A stretch of DNA of 64,000 nt, from positions 7,217,001-7,281,000 of the forward strand of contig OW203732.1 in assembly GCA_934045075.1 (NCBI GenBank). The letters are read 5' to 3'. This stretch comes from Yponomeuta sedellus (lineage: Eukaryota; Arthropoda; Insecta; Lepidoptera; Yponomeutidae). The notes under the pieces were generated by a model. It had not been told where the DNA came from and did not search any database. It saw nothing but the letters and a program-made list of their open reading frames with translations. A program made the position numbers and the translations under genes. Shown piece after piece: positions 43,979 through 61,734 of the stretch (within the stretch, counting starts at the first letter, position 1; each line of letters opens with the position of its first letter).

Positions 43979-44382
43979 GTATTGGCCTTTTATGCATCTA
44001 CTTAATGAGATGATTTATACAGCGTCCAGTGGTATCTTCACTCACACTAGATGGGTGAAGGGACCACTCCGACGCTGTAGTGCCTGGGACATGGTTTTAT
44101 AGATAGTTTAGGCTTGCCCAGCACCTATACCATCCTGACAGCTTAGTCGGCCTAGCCCACAGGAAAGACTAGTCAATACGTGCGGAGCCAACCAAGCCGC
44201 GGGTTTCCTCACGGTGTTTTCCTTCACCGTTAGCGTGTAGTATTGCGACTACAAATTCGCAAATGTACGTAACTTTGAAATTAAACAAAGTCATTGGTAC
44301 ATGCCCGCACTCGGGATCGAACCTGGGGCTCTCGCTTGCCAGTCCATGGTTCTACCCACTGAGCTACCACCGCTTCACATTT
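43979..44382 (-). repeat. Full-length SINE family T2, with TSD
   Basis: Antisense copy from the TATTGGCCTTTTATGCATC tail to the tRNA-like head (B-box complement GGGATCGAACCTGG; A-box end CTGAGCTACCACC). Flanked by the 12-bp direct repeat ACATTAATTATA (43967-43978, 44383-44394). It lies only about 290 bp upstream of the protease start site. Confidence 0.88.
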
Positions 44383-44558
44383 ACATTAATTATATCCTAT
44401 CATATTTTAATAAAAACCTGACGATGATGGCATGAAGCCATCCTAACAATATGTACTCGCGATGTACTTGTTTAGTTATACATCAAACGGGTCTAATCGC
44501 TATTTATTTGTAAGGTAATCTTAATTTTCTAAATTACCTTATTGCTAGGTAATTGAGT

Positions 44559-44569
44559 TTATCTGATAA
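44559..44569. promoter_or_regulatory. Palindromic GATA-site pair
   Basis: TTATCTGATAA: two overlapping, oppositely oriented WGATAR-like sites 70 bp upstream of the TATA box. GATA factors control many insect midgut genes, so this fits a digestive protease promoter. Function inferred. Confidence 0.45.
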
Positions 44570-44638
44570 CTTTATTTATTCACGCGATATTAGAATCAGA
44601 CCAGTTAAACTTAAGACTTTAAATGGTCTAATTTAGAA

Positions 44639-44645
44639 TATAAAA
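44639..44645 (+). promoter_or_regulatory. TATA box of the protease gene
   Basis: TATAAAA, 32 bases before the A of an arthropod-type initiator (CAGT, 44670-44673) and 69 bases before the ATG. The spacing is ideal for a TATA promoter. Confidence 0.7.
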
Positions 44646-44669
44646 TGATAGCGAGACAGTGCTGGTTCA

Positions 44670-44673
44670 CAGT
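44670..44673 (+). promoter_or_regulatory. Initiator (predicted transcription start)
   Basis: CAGT within TTCACAGTC. It would give a 5' UTR of about 43 bases. Confidence 0.5.
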
Positions 44674-44713
44674 CATAAAATTGTTCCAACTAGAGACTAA
44701 TTTAGCCTGAACC

Positions 44714-52899
<8,186 letters not shown>

Positions 52900-52945
52900 T
52901 TTGGCTTGACCTGGAGTAGGTACCCCCATGAGAAGGAGATAAAGC

Positions 52946-52951
52946 AATAAA
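52946..52951 (+). terminator. Poly(A) signal of the protease gene
   Basis: AATAAA 47 bases after the stop codon, giving a short 3' UTR. Confidence 0.75.
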
Positions 52952-52959
52952 GACGTTGG

Positions 52960-53317
52960 GTGAAGTATTTCTTTTATTTATACAAAACCACCTCCAAAAT
53001 CAGCCATCTATTTTGGGGTCTTGAAGTAGTTACCATGGTAATATTTGTGGGTAAGATAAAATCTGAAATGTTTTTTTTTGTAAATTATACAAGGCGTGAA
53101 AAACTATTTGTCAGCGAGTACCTACCAGTACAAAAAATAAATCCACTTCCATGTAGAACAAACAAGAATTCTTCATGTTTAGGATTGTATAAAAATAAAT
53201 GAGAGTGTAAACATTACTTATTGGACGTGGTTTAATTGTAACTGATCAATGATCATAGATACTGATGAAATGATTTGTAGGTTTTGCTTTATTTTAAAAA
53301 GATCACCCATAATTAAT
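52960..53317. other. No gene recognised
   Basis: AT-rich. Nothing recognised. Confidence 0.45.
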
Positions 53318-53490
53318 ATATTACCATAATTGCTCCTTCACGTCCAAACGGCTGGAGCGATTTTAATAAAATTTGGTATGGAGTTAGCTGACTTTCTAAA
53401 TTAACACAAAGGCTACGTTTTACTGCAGGAAAAATCTTATTCCCATGGAAAAATCGATAAACCGCGCGTAACACCGCGGGGCACAGCTAG
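53318..53490 (+). mobile_element. Helitron-like element, 3' part
   Basis: Contains GCTGGAGCGATTTTAATAAA, TCTTATTCCCATGGAAAAAT and the 3' hairpin CCGCGCGTAACACCGCGG followed by GGCACAGCTAG and a T. Same 3' end as the 39438-39727 element. Confidence 0.6.
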
Positions 53491-53638
53491 TGTTATATTA
53501 AAGTGACAGTCATCACCATCACAAATAAAAACATCACCAGCTCCGCCCACTGCTGGGTATAGTACTTTTTCGCAATTGCTATCTCTATGTATCTTATCCT
53601 CCACATCCACGGACCTTCCAACGACTCAATAAACTTAT

Positions 53639-53742
53639 AATCCTCCACAAACCCGCACTTGGAACCCGTGGTGGAGTATAGCCTAGGCTTCCTGCGATGC
53701 AGGAAGAGACCCGTACCCCAGCAGTGGGACGTAAAAGGGTTA
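53639..53742 (+). repeat. 5S-derived SINE family A, 3' end
   Basis: AATCCTCCACAAACCCGCAC, CCGTGGTGGAGTATAGCCTA and CAGCAGTGGGACGTAAAAGG. Confidence 0.7.
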
Positions 53743-53939
53743 AATCGATATCGATGGATTCGGAATTAAGTTTGAATTATTGAAATCCCCATAGTCTATG
53801 TTTGACAGTATCTACGAAACCTATCTGATATAAAAGATAATCAGATATTATCTTCTGGATGCGGTCAAACATAGAATGTAGAGATTGTAGTGTTATAGGG
53901 ATTTTAATGAGCAAATGTAAGATACCAGCTGCTACACAC

Positions 53940-54118
53940 GACTTCGTTCGCGAAGAAATTTTTATATGTATTTCAAGGGATAAAAAGTAGTCTATGCTAT
54001 ACCAAAATATAATCTACCTCTGTGCCTCGCTGTGCGAATTTAATCTCAATCCGTTCTGTTGTTCTGGCGTGATTGAGTAACAAACATACCCACAAACTTT
54101 CACGTTTATAAAATAAAG
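53940..54118 (-). mobile_element. Helitron-like or MITE remnant
   Basis: Antisense repeat: CACGACTTCGTTCGCGAAG at the left, GGATAAAAAGTAGTCTATGC in the middle, ACAAACTTTCACGTTTATAA at the right, a layout common in lepidopteran non-autonomous Helitrons. The ends are decayed. Confidence 0.5.
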
Positions 54119-54147
54119 AATGATAAGGCTATCTTCTCTTAATAAAT

Positions 54148-54278
54148 CATCATCATCATTTCAGCCTATTGCAGTCCACTGCTGGACATAAGCCTAATCC
54201 AGGGTGCGCCACAAGACCCAATCTCCCGTTTTCGCCATCCAATCACCACCAGCCATCTTTTTCAGGTCGTCGGTCTAT
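54148..54278 (-). repeat. RTE-type LINE tail
   Basis: CATCATCATTTCAGCCTATT, GCAGTCCACTGCTGGACATA, then antisense LINE C-terminal sequence up to TTCAGGTCGTCGGTC. Confidence 0.65.
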
Positions 54279-54592
54279 CTAAATAAATAGAAGATATTAT
54301 TTTCCAGATACGGTCGAACATAGACTGGATTAAGTACCAATCGAAATAACACAACAATAAATAAGCGATAGCATAGATCCACGTTTGCCGATAGCCATTT
54401 ATTAGCTGTAAAAGTTTGTTAATTTGTTTGTGGTAACTCGTAAAAACGTTTATGGCCGCTAACGTGATTACGTTCGCGGGCTTAACGGCACCTGGGGGAC
54501 GCGGAAGAGTTGTTAAAAGCGGCCCAAAAAGCGCCCTAGGGTGTTTGCACATACGACATTACCATAGTATAAAGAGAACTATGACATTATTG

Positions 54593-54662
54593 TCTGTTAG
54601 CTTTTAGAATATACCTCGGCTACTATCGGATAGAATCGGATATATTCGTGTTATAGAAATAT
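54593..54662. repeat. Repeat Q2, copy 1
   Basis: A ~65-bp block (CTTTTAGAATATACCTCGGC, TACTATCGGATAGAATCGGA) is nearly identical to 56557-56627. It is partly the complement of the repeat Q end (AGAATATACCTCGG). Confidence 0.7.
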
Positions 54663-54663
54663 C

Positions 54664-54735
54664 GTGACGACCTCGGTGGCGTAGCGCTTTGGCACGCTGA
54701 CTGTAAAACCGAAGGTCTCGGGTTCGATCCGAGAA
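54664..54735 (+). repeat. SINE family T3, head only
   Basis: GACCTCGGTGGCGTAGCGC (A box) to CTCGGGTTCGATCCGAG (B box), then an abrupt join to antisense 5S-A. Chimera or nested truncation. Confidence 0.75.
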
Positions 54736-54737
54736 AT

Positions 54738-54925
54738 CTTTCTGCATCGCAAGAAAATTAGGCCGTACTTGGCACCACAGGGGCCAAACCCACGTTGGTG
54801 GATGATTTTAATACAGTGGCGGGTCTTACTAGCAGAAATTATCAAGCCGCCCATAAGACCTCTGCCATGGCTTAACGACTGCCATTACATAACAGCCGTT
54901 AGTGCCGGCTGTCAAATAATGGCAG
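54738..54925 (-). repeat. 5S-derived SINE family A, internal part
   Basis: TCTGCATCGCAAGAAAATTA, AATTATCAAGCCGCCCATAA and ATGGCTTAACGACTGCCATT, then an inverted repeat of the GTGCCGGCTGTCA..TAATGGCAG block at 54898-54925. Confidence 0.7.
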
Positions 54926-54933
54926 CCTAATGG

Positions 54934-55332
54934 TGGTTGTGATAGCTCAGTGGGTAGAACCATGGACTCGCAAGCGAGAGCCCCAGGTTCGATCCCGAGT
55001 GCGGGAATGTACCAATGACTTTGTTTAATTTCAAAGTTACGTACATTTGCGAATTTGTAGACGCAATACCACACGCTAACGGTGAAGGAAAACATCGTGA
55101 GGAAACCCGCGGCTTGATTGGCTCCGCACGTATTGACTAGTCTTTCCTGTGGGCTAGGCCGGTTAAGCTGTCAGGATGGTATAGGTGCTGGGCAAGCCTA
55201 CACCATCTATAAAACCATGTCCCAGGCACTACAGCGTCGGAGTGGTCCCTTCACCCATCTAGTGTGAGTGAAGATGCCACTGGACGCTGTAAAAATCATC
55301 TCATTAAGTAGATGCAAAAGGCCAATATTAAT
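54934..55332 (+). repeat. Full-length SINE family T2
   Basis: Reference copy of T2, about 395 bp: head GGTTGTGATAGCTCAGTGGG with B box CCAGGTTCGATCCCGAG, the middle GGAAACCCGCGGCTTGATTG, and the end ATGCAAAAGGCCAATATTAA. It runs directly into the 5S-A head at 55332. Confidence 0.88.
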
Positions 55333-55677
55333 GGTGGTCAAGTCGAACCGAGAGATTGAAATCAATCACTTCAGCTAAGCAACAACGGGTGCGGTCAGGG
55401 CGATCGTCCCGTGACTACTGCTGGTGGCGTTTTTTCCGAGGGCTTCCGTGCTTTGCAAGGGACACTAAGCCGTTGGTGCCGGCTGTAATGTATTGGCAGT
55501 CATTAAGGCATGTCAGAGGTTTATGGGCGGCTTGATAACTTTTGACATTAAGGCCCGCTACTGTCTTACAATCCTCCACCAACCCGGACTTGGCCCCTGT
55601 GGTGAAGTAGGGCCTAAACTTCCTGTGATGCAGGAAAAGACCCGTGTCCCAGCAGTGGGGACGTACAAGAGTTGATT
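55333..55677 (+). repeat. 5S-derived SINE family A
   Basis: Head GTGGTCAAGTCGAACCGAGA, AAGCAACAACGGGTGCGGTC (C-box region deleted to GGGCGATCGTCCCG). Body and tail to GTACAAGAGTTGATT. Directly fused to the T2 SINE. Confidence 0.82.
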
Positions 55678-56556
55678 CGAAGGCTGTTTCCAAGTGGAGA
55701 ACTCTATCTTGTATAGTTGTCCAAAATAATGATCAGCAGCTCGATAGTCGGACGACAACCTTTTTTCGGCGAAAGGTCCGCGAAAGTGCATAGCAAGTTA
55801 CAGGAAGAAATGGCATTTACGGCTAAGAGAGCACTGTACTTACTGAAAAATCGTTTTTTAAGTTTTAATTTGTTTACGAATACAAACTAGAAAGTAGAAA
55901 TAAGTTTGAAGGTATCAGTTCACCTTTGGTAATAAATTTACGTATGCTTATTTTTCTTAGCGTATCGCTGATACAAAATCGTTTGCATATCAATGGCGTA
56001 CGGGATAAAGCCCAACATCGAAGCAGAAACGGACCAAGCTTACGTATTGTTTACATCTCAGAGTTACAGCGTTCCCCATTTGTAGAGTTGTGCAAGAGTT
56101 TATGGTCTAAATGGAATACGTAAGTAAATGATAAGTTTTTGCATTTTGAGCGTTAACTATATACCCGACTAATCTGCATAAATGAATGAATTATAAAATG
56201 TTTATAAAAGGTGCTTAGTAATTTGTAAGTACATGCAGCCAATGATGGATTTTACTATGTAATTTAAAAAATATGTTATAGTCCTATTCTGATAATATTA
56301 TTCCAATTAATCTAGGTGCATCAAGATCATTCCTAACAAGGAAGATCGTAACAGACAAACACGGACTAATATTGATTGACTACTATAATTTTTATTTTTC
56401 TTTATAACTTTCTTTCATTATATTTATTTATGTCACAGAAGAAATTAATCTTCTTCTTTGCGAAACAATGGTAGGTAAGCCATCGTGGTGAAAGGATTTG
56501 CCAAACAGTGTTAAGAGCTCGCCGATTGTTCCCTAGGGTGCACCAGACGTACAGTC
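55678..56556. other. No gene recognised
   Basis: Nothing recognised. Confidence 0.45.
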
Positions 56557-56627
56557 TGTCAGCTTTTAGAATATACCTCGGCTACTATCGGATAGAATCG
56601 GATATATTCGTGTAGTAGAAATATCCG
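56557..56627. repeat. Repeat Q2, copy 2
   Basis: See 54593-54662. Confidence 0.7.
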
Positions 56628-56678
56628 AACTAATATGACACTTAATTAAATAAACTTAAATAACTAATAAGAAAAGTT

Positions 56679-56790
56679 TATACAGAGCAGGAAGTAGTTT
56701 GACACTTGTGTGCTTTCGGCGAAAACCGAAGCCTTGTCAAGAGCCCGAGGTACGAGTATAATAAAATTCTGAAAGCTAACAGACTGTACA
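56679..56790. repeat. Repeat Q, copy 2
   Basis: See 21484-21590. It contains GTGTGCTTTCGGCGAAAACC and AGAGCCCGAGGTA. The short ORF across it is not a gene. Confidence 0.55.
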
Positions 56791-56932
56791 GAATTCGTGA
56801 GTACGTCGTCCGGGACGTCCGGGGAGATTCCTTTCGTGTTCCAAAAGAAAGAAATCAATATTTTTCACTTTTTCTTTTGAATATAACATTCGACATACAT
56901 TATGTTACAGATAATTGATGTGAAATTGTTGT

Positions 56933-57050
56933 CGATACCAACCCTTGTATATCTCCACTGCTGGGGCACGGGTCTCTTTCTGCATCGCAGGAAGGTTAGG
57001 CCATACTCCACCACGGGGGCCAAGTCCGAGTTGGTAAAGATTGTAAGAAA
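56933..57050 (-). repeat. 5S-derived SINE family A, 3' end
   Basis: ACCAACCCTTGTATATCTCC through CACGGGGGCCAAGTCCGAGT, then a break into the LINE remnant. Confidence 0.75.
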
Positions 57051-57058
57051 TTGTCTTC

Positions 57059-57480
57059 TTCTTAGTAGTAACTCTCTTGAAAGAGCGGTCGTGGTCGTTA
57101 CTTCGAGGCGGTGGCCTGCCTCACAATCCTCCGGTATTCCTCACACACCGCCGCTTTCCTTGCGTGTAAGGGAATGTCAAAAGCAGTCTTAATTTGGTCG
57201 GTCCATCTCATGGGCAATTTGCCGCGTGTTTTTTTGCCCTCGAACTTCCCCTGTAACACCAGGCGCTCAATGGACACTTCGCCTGCGTGACACATGTCCA
57301 AAGAAAGTGAGATTGCGAGACTTTACTAACATTGAGAGACGCTGCTTGATGCCGAGTTTTTGCAGTATGGACTGGTTTGTTCGGAATTCTGTCCACGATA
57401 CCCCAAGCGGTCTTTTTCAGCACCACTTTTCGACAACATCTACTTTTTTCTTGGCCAGAAATTCTCTTACCTACACTAAA
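57059..57480 (-). pseudogene. LINE reverse-transcriptase C-terminal remnant
   Basis: Reverse-strand frames read SWTEFRTNQSILQKLGI, RNLTFFGHVSRR, then in another frame EGKKTRGKLPMRWTDQIKTA. This is the conserved C-terminal tail of RTE-like endonuclease-RT LINEs. There are at least two frameshifts and the catalytic part is absent. Confidence 0.75.
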
Positions 57481-57719
57481 ATGTAATTGAGAAGCAAGGC
57501 ACAAGCAACGTTTGGCTTGTTTATTTTCTGCGCAAAGGTAAAAGCATAAAGTACGTAGACAAATATTCTGTGTACCAACAAATACCCCGAATGTTTTAAT
57601 CACGTTTGAGGTAGCTACGCATACAGGGAAAAGTAGGCAAACCAAATTTATTTTGGCGCATCACCACGTTACGAAGTAAACACGAAAGGCTTAATAAGGT
57701 TCGTACAATATATCACAAT

Positions 57720-57825
57720 GTACTGCCGGCAGATGCTGGATGCGGCAAACTGAAGACAGGGCGCTGTAGCGCTCATTAGGGGAGGGCTATGTCCAGCAGT
57801 GGACTAATATAGCCTGAAAAAGAAT
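57720..57825 (+). repeat. RTE-type LINE 3' end
   Basis: CAGATGCTGGATGCGGCAAA, GACAGGGCGCTGTAGCGCTC and TCCAGCAGTGGACTAATATAG. Same end as 15391-15546. Confidence 0.72.
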
Positions 57826-57834
57826 AAGATGTAT

Positions 57835-57915
57835 TAGCGGAGGGTAAGATAAAAGGTACCCAAAACCGGCGTGCGTGCATGCAACGACTGAAAATTTTTG
57901 ATGACGCTAAAGGTC
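57835..57915 (+). repeat. LINE 3'-end fragment
   Basis: GGAGGGTAAGATAAAAGGTA and ACCGGCGTGCGTGCATGCAA, as in 46205-46260. Confidence 0.6.
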
Positions 57916-57939
57916 AGGAATATGACCAGTCTTACACCT

Positions 57940-58232
57940 GAGTGCTTAGTGCGAGTTTGACAGATCCAATTGAATAACTTTACTACCGCGTTAATCGAGC
58001 ATTGAGTACTTAACCGTTCGAATTGGCAAAACGCTGTCACAGTAAAACTCGCACTCGCGTTTATTCGTGTTTTGGCTGGTAAACGTGTTCACTTCTCAAC
58101 GTAAACCATTACAACTCGCACTCAGCAATTTTAATTTCCATACTTGTCGCTAGGTGGCGCTTCCTCGATGCCATAGAAATATGAGTTTACGTTAACGCGA
58201 TCGAGTAGTTAAAAAACTCGCACTAAGCACTC
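57940..58232. mobile_element. MITE, 293 bp, 19-bp TIRs
   Basis: GAGTGCTTAGTGCGAGTTT (57940-57958) and its exact complement (58214-58232). The motif ACTCGCACT also occurs inside, near 58048 and 58113, as expected for subterminal transposase sites. No ORF. The target duplication could not be resolved. Confidence 0.75.
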
Positions 58233-58334
58233 TGTAACAGTCATCTAATAGAGGTTACAGTTTGGTTAGTATTTTGCAGTTATTTCTATTAGAAATTTTA
58301 TATTTTAGACGAATAAGCTATATTATTGTAGCCT

Positions 58335-58434
58335 CATAAAAATCCATTCAGTAGTTTAAAGTGAAAGAGTAACAAACCTCCATCCATCCATACTTACAAA
58401 CTTTCGCGTTTATTATAATTAGTAGGATTATTTG
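58335..58434 (-). mobile_element. Helitron-like 5'-end fragment
   Basis: On the minus strand it begins TCCTACTAATTATAATAAAC after an A and continues GCGAAAGTTTGTAAG, then GTTTGTTACTCTTTCACTTT. The 5'-TC start and the sequence match the type of 39438. Confidence 0.5.
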
Positions 58435-58671
58435 TCACATATTATTGTATTCTACAAGTATCCGTTTTCAGTCGACTGATGTTTTCCAGTAGTAGTGGGG
58501 AGGTGTTAAAAGGAGGTATGGAGCGGTTCGAGCGGCAGTCTTATTTGGAACGTCGTAGAGATTAGATCCCAAATAATTATGACCCTGTCCGATTGCAGTT
58601 TGATCGAGTATCTAGTAGTGGATAAATAAAGTGAATGTAATGGCAAATATTATCAAAAAAATATTACAAAT
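58435..58671. other. No gene recognised
   Basis: Nothing recognised. Confidence 0.4.
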
Positions 58672-58682
58672 AAACCTATTTA

Positions 58683-58997
58683 ACCTATGTAATCATGTGG
58701 GTACAGTGATATCGTTCCGATGTTAAACCTAACTGCAAAGTAGGTAGTCGGGGCTGTAAGTAATGCAATTTGCTTAAGTCAGATGTCGCTGCCTGTACGT
58801 AATACAGAGAATATTGTAAAGAGGTTCGAAATTTCACTGATGCCGTGAGTCGCCCATTGGCTCAATTGGTAGAGCGCTGGTACGGATAGCCAGAGGTTGC
58901 GGGTTCGAATCCCGGCATGGGTGAAATTTTTAGCCTCTAAATAGGTTTTTAAATTTGTTCCTTAGCACGGGTTAGTGCATTAAAAATAAAAATAGTG
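58683..58997 (+). repeat. Full-length T1 monomer with TSD
   Basis: 315 bp: a 5' arm of about 165 bp (GTAATCATGTGGGTACAGTG, CGGGGCTGTAAGTAATGCAA), the tRNA-like body (58850-58922: TGGCTCAATTGG, GGGTTCGAATCCC), and the tail to AAAAATAGTG. Flanked by the 11-bp direct repeat AAACCTATTTA (58672-58682, 58998-59008). The right-hand duplication continues into a T1-like palindrome (CCTATTTAGCCTCTAAATAGG), so the target itself resembles a T1 tail. Confidence 0.83.
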
Positions 58998-59099
58998 AAA
59001 CCTATTTAGCCTCTAAATAGGTTTTTGAATATTATCAGTACATACTTTGATCTTTTATTGGAGCACTATCCTTCCGGAGGTTACACTTAGTCGCTGTCT

Positions 59100-59215
59100 A
59101 CCCCTCCAGGACAAAACGTGAGATTATTAATGAAATGTAATACCACATTTATCTTGGCAAATGGCAGCCCCTGGTCTCTGCCTACCCCTCTGGGGTACAT
59201 GACGTAATTTTATGT
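59100..59215 (+). repeat. LINE 3'-end fragments
   Basis: CGCTGTCTACCCCTCCAGGA and TGGTCTCTGCCTACCCCTCT: two decayed copies of the end seen at 46305-46340. Confidence 0.5.
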
Positions 59216-59233
59216 AAATACAACACTAATTAG

Positions 59234-59800
59234 CATAGCTGGGCACCGCTAATCAAATAGTTAACTTTGTTAATCGTTAATCCGCTCCAAAAAAACTTAG
59301 CTTCGTTAAACGTTAAAGCGTTACATTTTGGCAGAATTAACGCAAGTTAACGTTGACCGTTAAGAAAAAACTTAGCTTCGTTAAACGTTAACGCGTTACA
59401 TTTTGGCAGAATTAACGCAAGTTAACGTTGACCGTTAAGTCGTTAATATGTGTAAAATTCCATTTTTGTATCGTTGCGTTGGTGAACTAATAAAAACTGT
59501 TGGTTTAGGTTCTGGAAGTTAAACGAAAAACATCTCTTTGCAGTTCGTTTCTCACTCACACGCGCCGGCGAAAGCGGCACTTGTCGTTTCATACTTCTTT
59601 GAATCTGTTTTTCGCGCCACGCCGCGGTGGTATGCGTTAAATAGTAGGCATTGGATTAACAATTAACGGACTTCTGCATATTAATAGAAGTGAACGTGTC
59701 CGTTAACTTTTTTAGTTAACTTAATAGTTAATTCGTTCATTATAAATGTTAACTTCGTCAATTAATGATTAACGGATTAACTAGTTAATGCCCAGCTATG
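59234..59800. mobile_element. hAT-type non-autonomous element, 8-bp TSD
   Basis: TIR CATAGCTGGGCA (59234-59245) and its complement (59789-59800), flanked by an 8-bp direct repeat CTAATTAG (59226-59233, 59801-59808). The TIR resembles the hAT consensus (TAG/CAG..TGGGCA), and 8 bp is the hAT duplication length. The interior is full of GTTAAC/GTTAACG motifs and has a 75-bp tandem duplication (59290-59364, 59365-59439, one difference). No transposase. Confidence 0.85.
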
Positions 59801-59867
59801 CTAATTAGTCATTTGTCTCGTCATTCGTGTAACAGTTTTGTAATAAATGTAATCAATACAAAGATCG

Positions 59868-60012
59868 AGGGTTTGACGCCCACTATGGATTAGACTAGTG
59901 GCTGAGGTGTTCAACTATTTCAGCACTTGAAATTGCCACGCACGGTAATCTTTCTTTCTCTCTCTGAGAGACTCGTCTGTGCCTTGCAGTGGAACGTATA
60001 CAGGATACATAA
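59868..60012 (+). repeat. SINE-like family T5
   Basis: A decayed B-box-like GAGGGTTTGACGCCC near the left, TTCAGCACTTGAAATTGCCA, CTCTCTGAGAGACTCGTCTG and GCAGTGGAACGTATACAGGA. Confidence 0.65.
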
Positions 60013-60771
60013 AAAATGGCCTAGACCATTAATGTTTACATTCTTTTTAATGCACTATGTTTAAAACAAATTAAACATATAGTTTAAATAACTAACTTTA
60101 TTTTTAAATAACGTTACGTTAGTTATTACACGTCATATGGCAATCATTTTGTGGTTTTCTACATAATTTTAGTTATGGCAATACTGCCTGCTTTTTCTTT
60201 CTGCTTGTCCAAGAGTCCGTTAAGGCAAGTTGCATTTTTATAATTTTATCTAATAAACGCTATAGTTTTCAACACAGATATAGATAGACATAGATGACCT
60301 AAACACCTCAATCTGTATGAAAACCAACCGTGTCACTTTTATTCTGCCTACTGTGACGTCACACGAGCGAATTAGTGATGTGAGTTTCTCGTTGTCCGCG
60401 TAAATTCGATTCAAAGGCGACGCCGCCGCCGCCTCACGCGCCGTTCGACTCGATTCGATTCATTCTGGCCGCAGATGTACGGAATTCCAGTACGGTTTCA
60501 ATATGACAGACAGAGACAGTGACACTTTTTGATTCGGAAACCGAATCCGTGCGTGTGCGGCCAGGGGTCAGTCAGAGGTCAGTCTTTGTAGTGGATGGTC
60601 GCGCGCGAGTTGTGACTTGTGAAACCAAGCGTTCCAACTTTTTAACACCTACTATGACGCTTTTCGATACTTTTGCATAATCTCAAGTAAGTATACTCGT
60701 TGATATGCATGACAAGAAACACAATTGTTTAGATGGTAACCTAAAAATCATTAATACATCAAACTGAACAG

Positions 60772-60857
60772 GACTTAATCGCGTACATATAGATGTTTAT
60801 TTAATTACCTCGACATTTTAAACGTATAAAACACCTGTGTGTACGCGATTAAGTCCC
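60772..60857. repeat. Inverted repeat inside the TIR element
   Basis: GGACTTAATCGCGTACA at the left and its exact complement at the right (about 60841-60857), possibly a nested MITE. Confidence 0.75.
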
Positions 60858-60949
60858 GTTTTGTTGTAATAAAATAACCTAAAAATCGCTAATCGATTCA
60901 CATAAATGACATCGATTTTCTGACAGACTATGTAATAAAATGTAATTCA

Positions 60950-61013
60950 AATAGCCTTTATTTAATCATTTCTTTTAATATTATATTAAAAGGAACTATT
61001 AAATAAAGGCTAT
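60950..61013. repeat. 64-bp palindrome inside the TIR element
   Basis: Outer arms ATAGCCTTTATTTAAT / ATTAAATAAAGGCTAT, inner arms CTTTTAATAT / ATATTAAAAG. Confidence 0.8.
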
Positions 61014-61734
61014 GCAAAGAGAAAAAGAGAGAAGCGTGTCGTGTCTATAAAATATATGGGAATAGATGAACAGCAAAAACAAAGACAGAAATGGCGAGAA
61101 CATTCGAGAAAGTATTCCTACAATAAAAGCAGACTAAGGAAATACTCGACAATATCATTCGTCTGTCCTATATCGATTAAAATCGATTATCGAAATATGT
61201 TGTAGAACGAACAACACTAGTTGCTAGATTTGACAGACGAATGATAAGTTGCTCTGTACCACGAATTCGAAGCAATGAGCGACAGTATCGCTTGTCTTAT
61301 ATTCATCGTCTCTTAACACACAGCGTCACATTAAACGCTCAAAGCAAACGCAGAAATGTAATGTACACATTGTTTACTTACCGACAATCTATAGTTACTT
61401 AGGTACAGACATGGAGTCACACCTCGGAATACATAAAAAATTGATTTAAAATTAATTTACGCTTAATATAATTTGAAAATAGCTTACCTGTGATAGGAAA
61501 TATGTTCTTGCTTTTATATGCATACAATTTTTGAGCTATCGCAGTTAAATACGGCGCAACAACGCATTTTTGTAATTTTTACGGACGACCGGCCACCACA
61601 ACAGACGCGCGCGGAATATCAGTAGCGACCATCGAGTGGGGTGATTCTCCACAGTTCGGACACGCAGAGCAGATGCATTTGCGTGATCTATGTCTATCTA
61701 TATCTGTGGTTTTCAATATCAGCACACACTAACC

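Larger units (their letters stand above)
60273..61708. mobile_element. 1.4-kb TIR element with 8-bp TSD
   Basis: Perfect 23-bp TIRs at 60273-60295 and 61686-61708 (outer bases CACAGATATAGATAGACATA), flanked by GTTTTCAA on both sides (60265-60272, 61709-61716). An 8-bp duplication fits hAT or P-type transposons. The interior has CpG-rich flanks, a TGACGTCA site at 60354, and two large palindromes (60772-60857 arms, 60950-61013), but no ORF of note. Non-autonomous; family not recognised. Confidence 0.82.

Noticed and set aside
60600..60700. First exon of a downstream gene with donor AAGTAAGT
   Set aside because: It lies inside a TIR/TSD-bounded element, and no matching coding exon follows. Kept only as a remark in the element finding.
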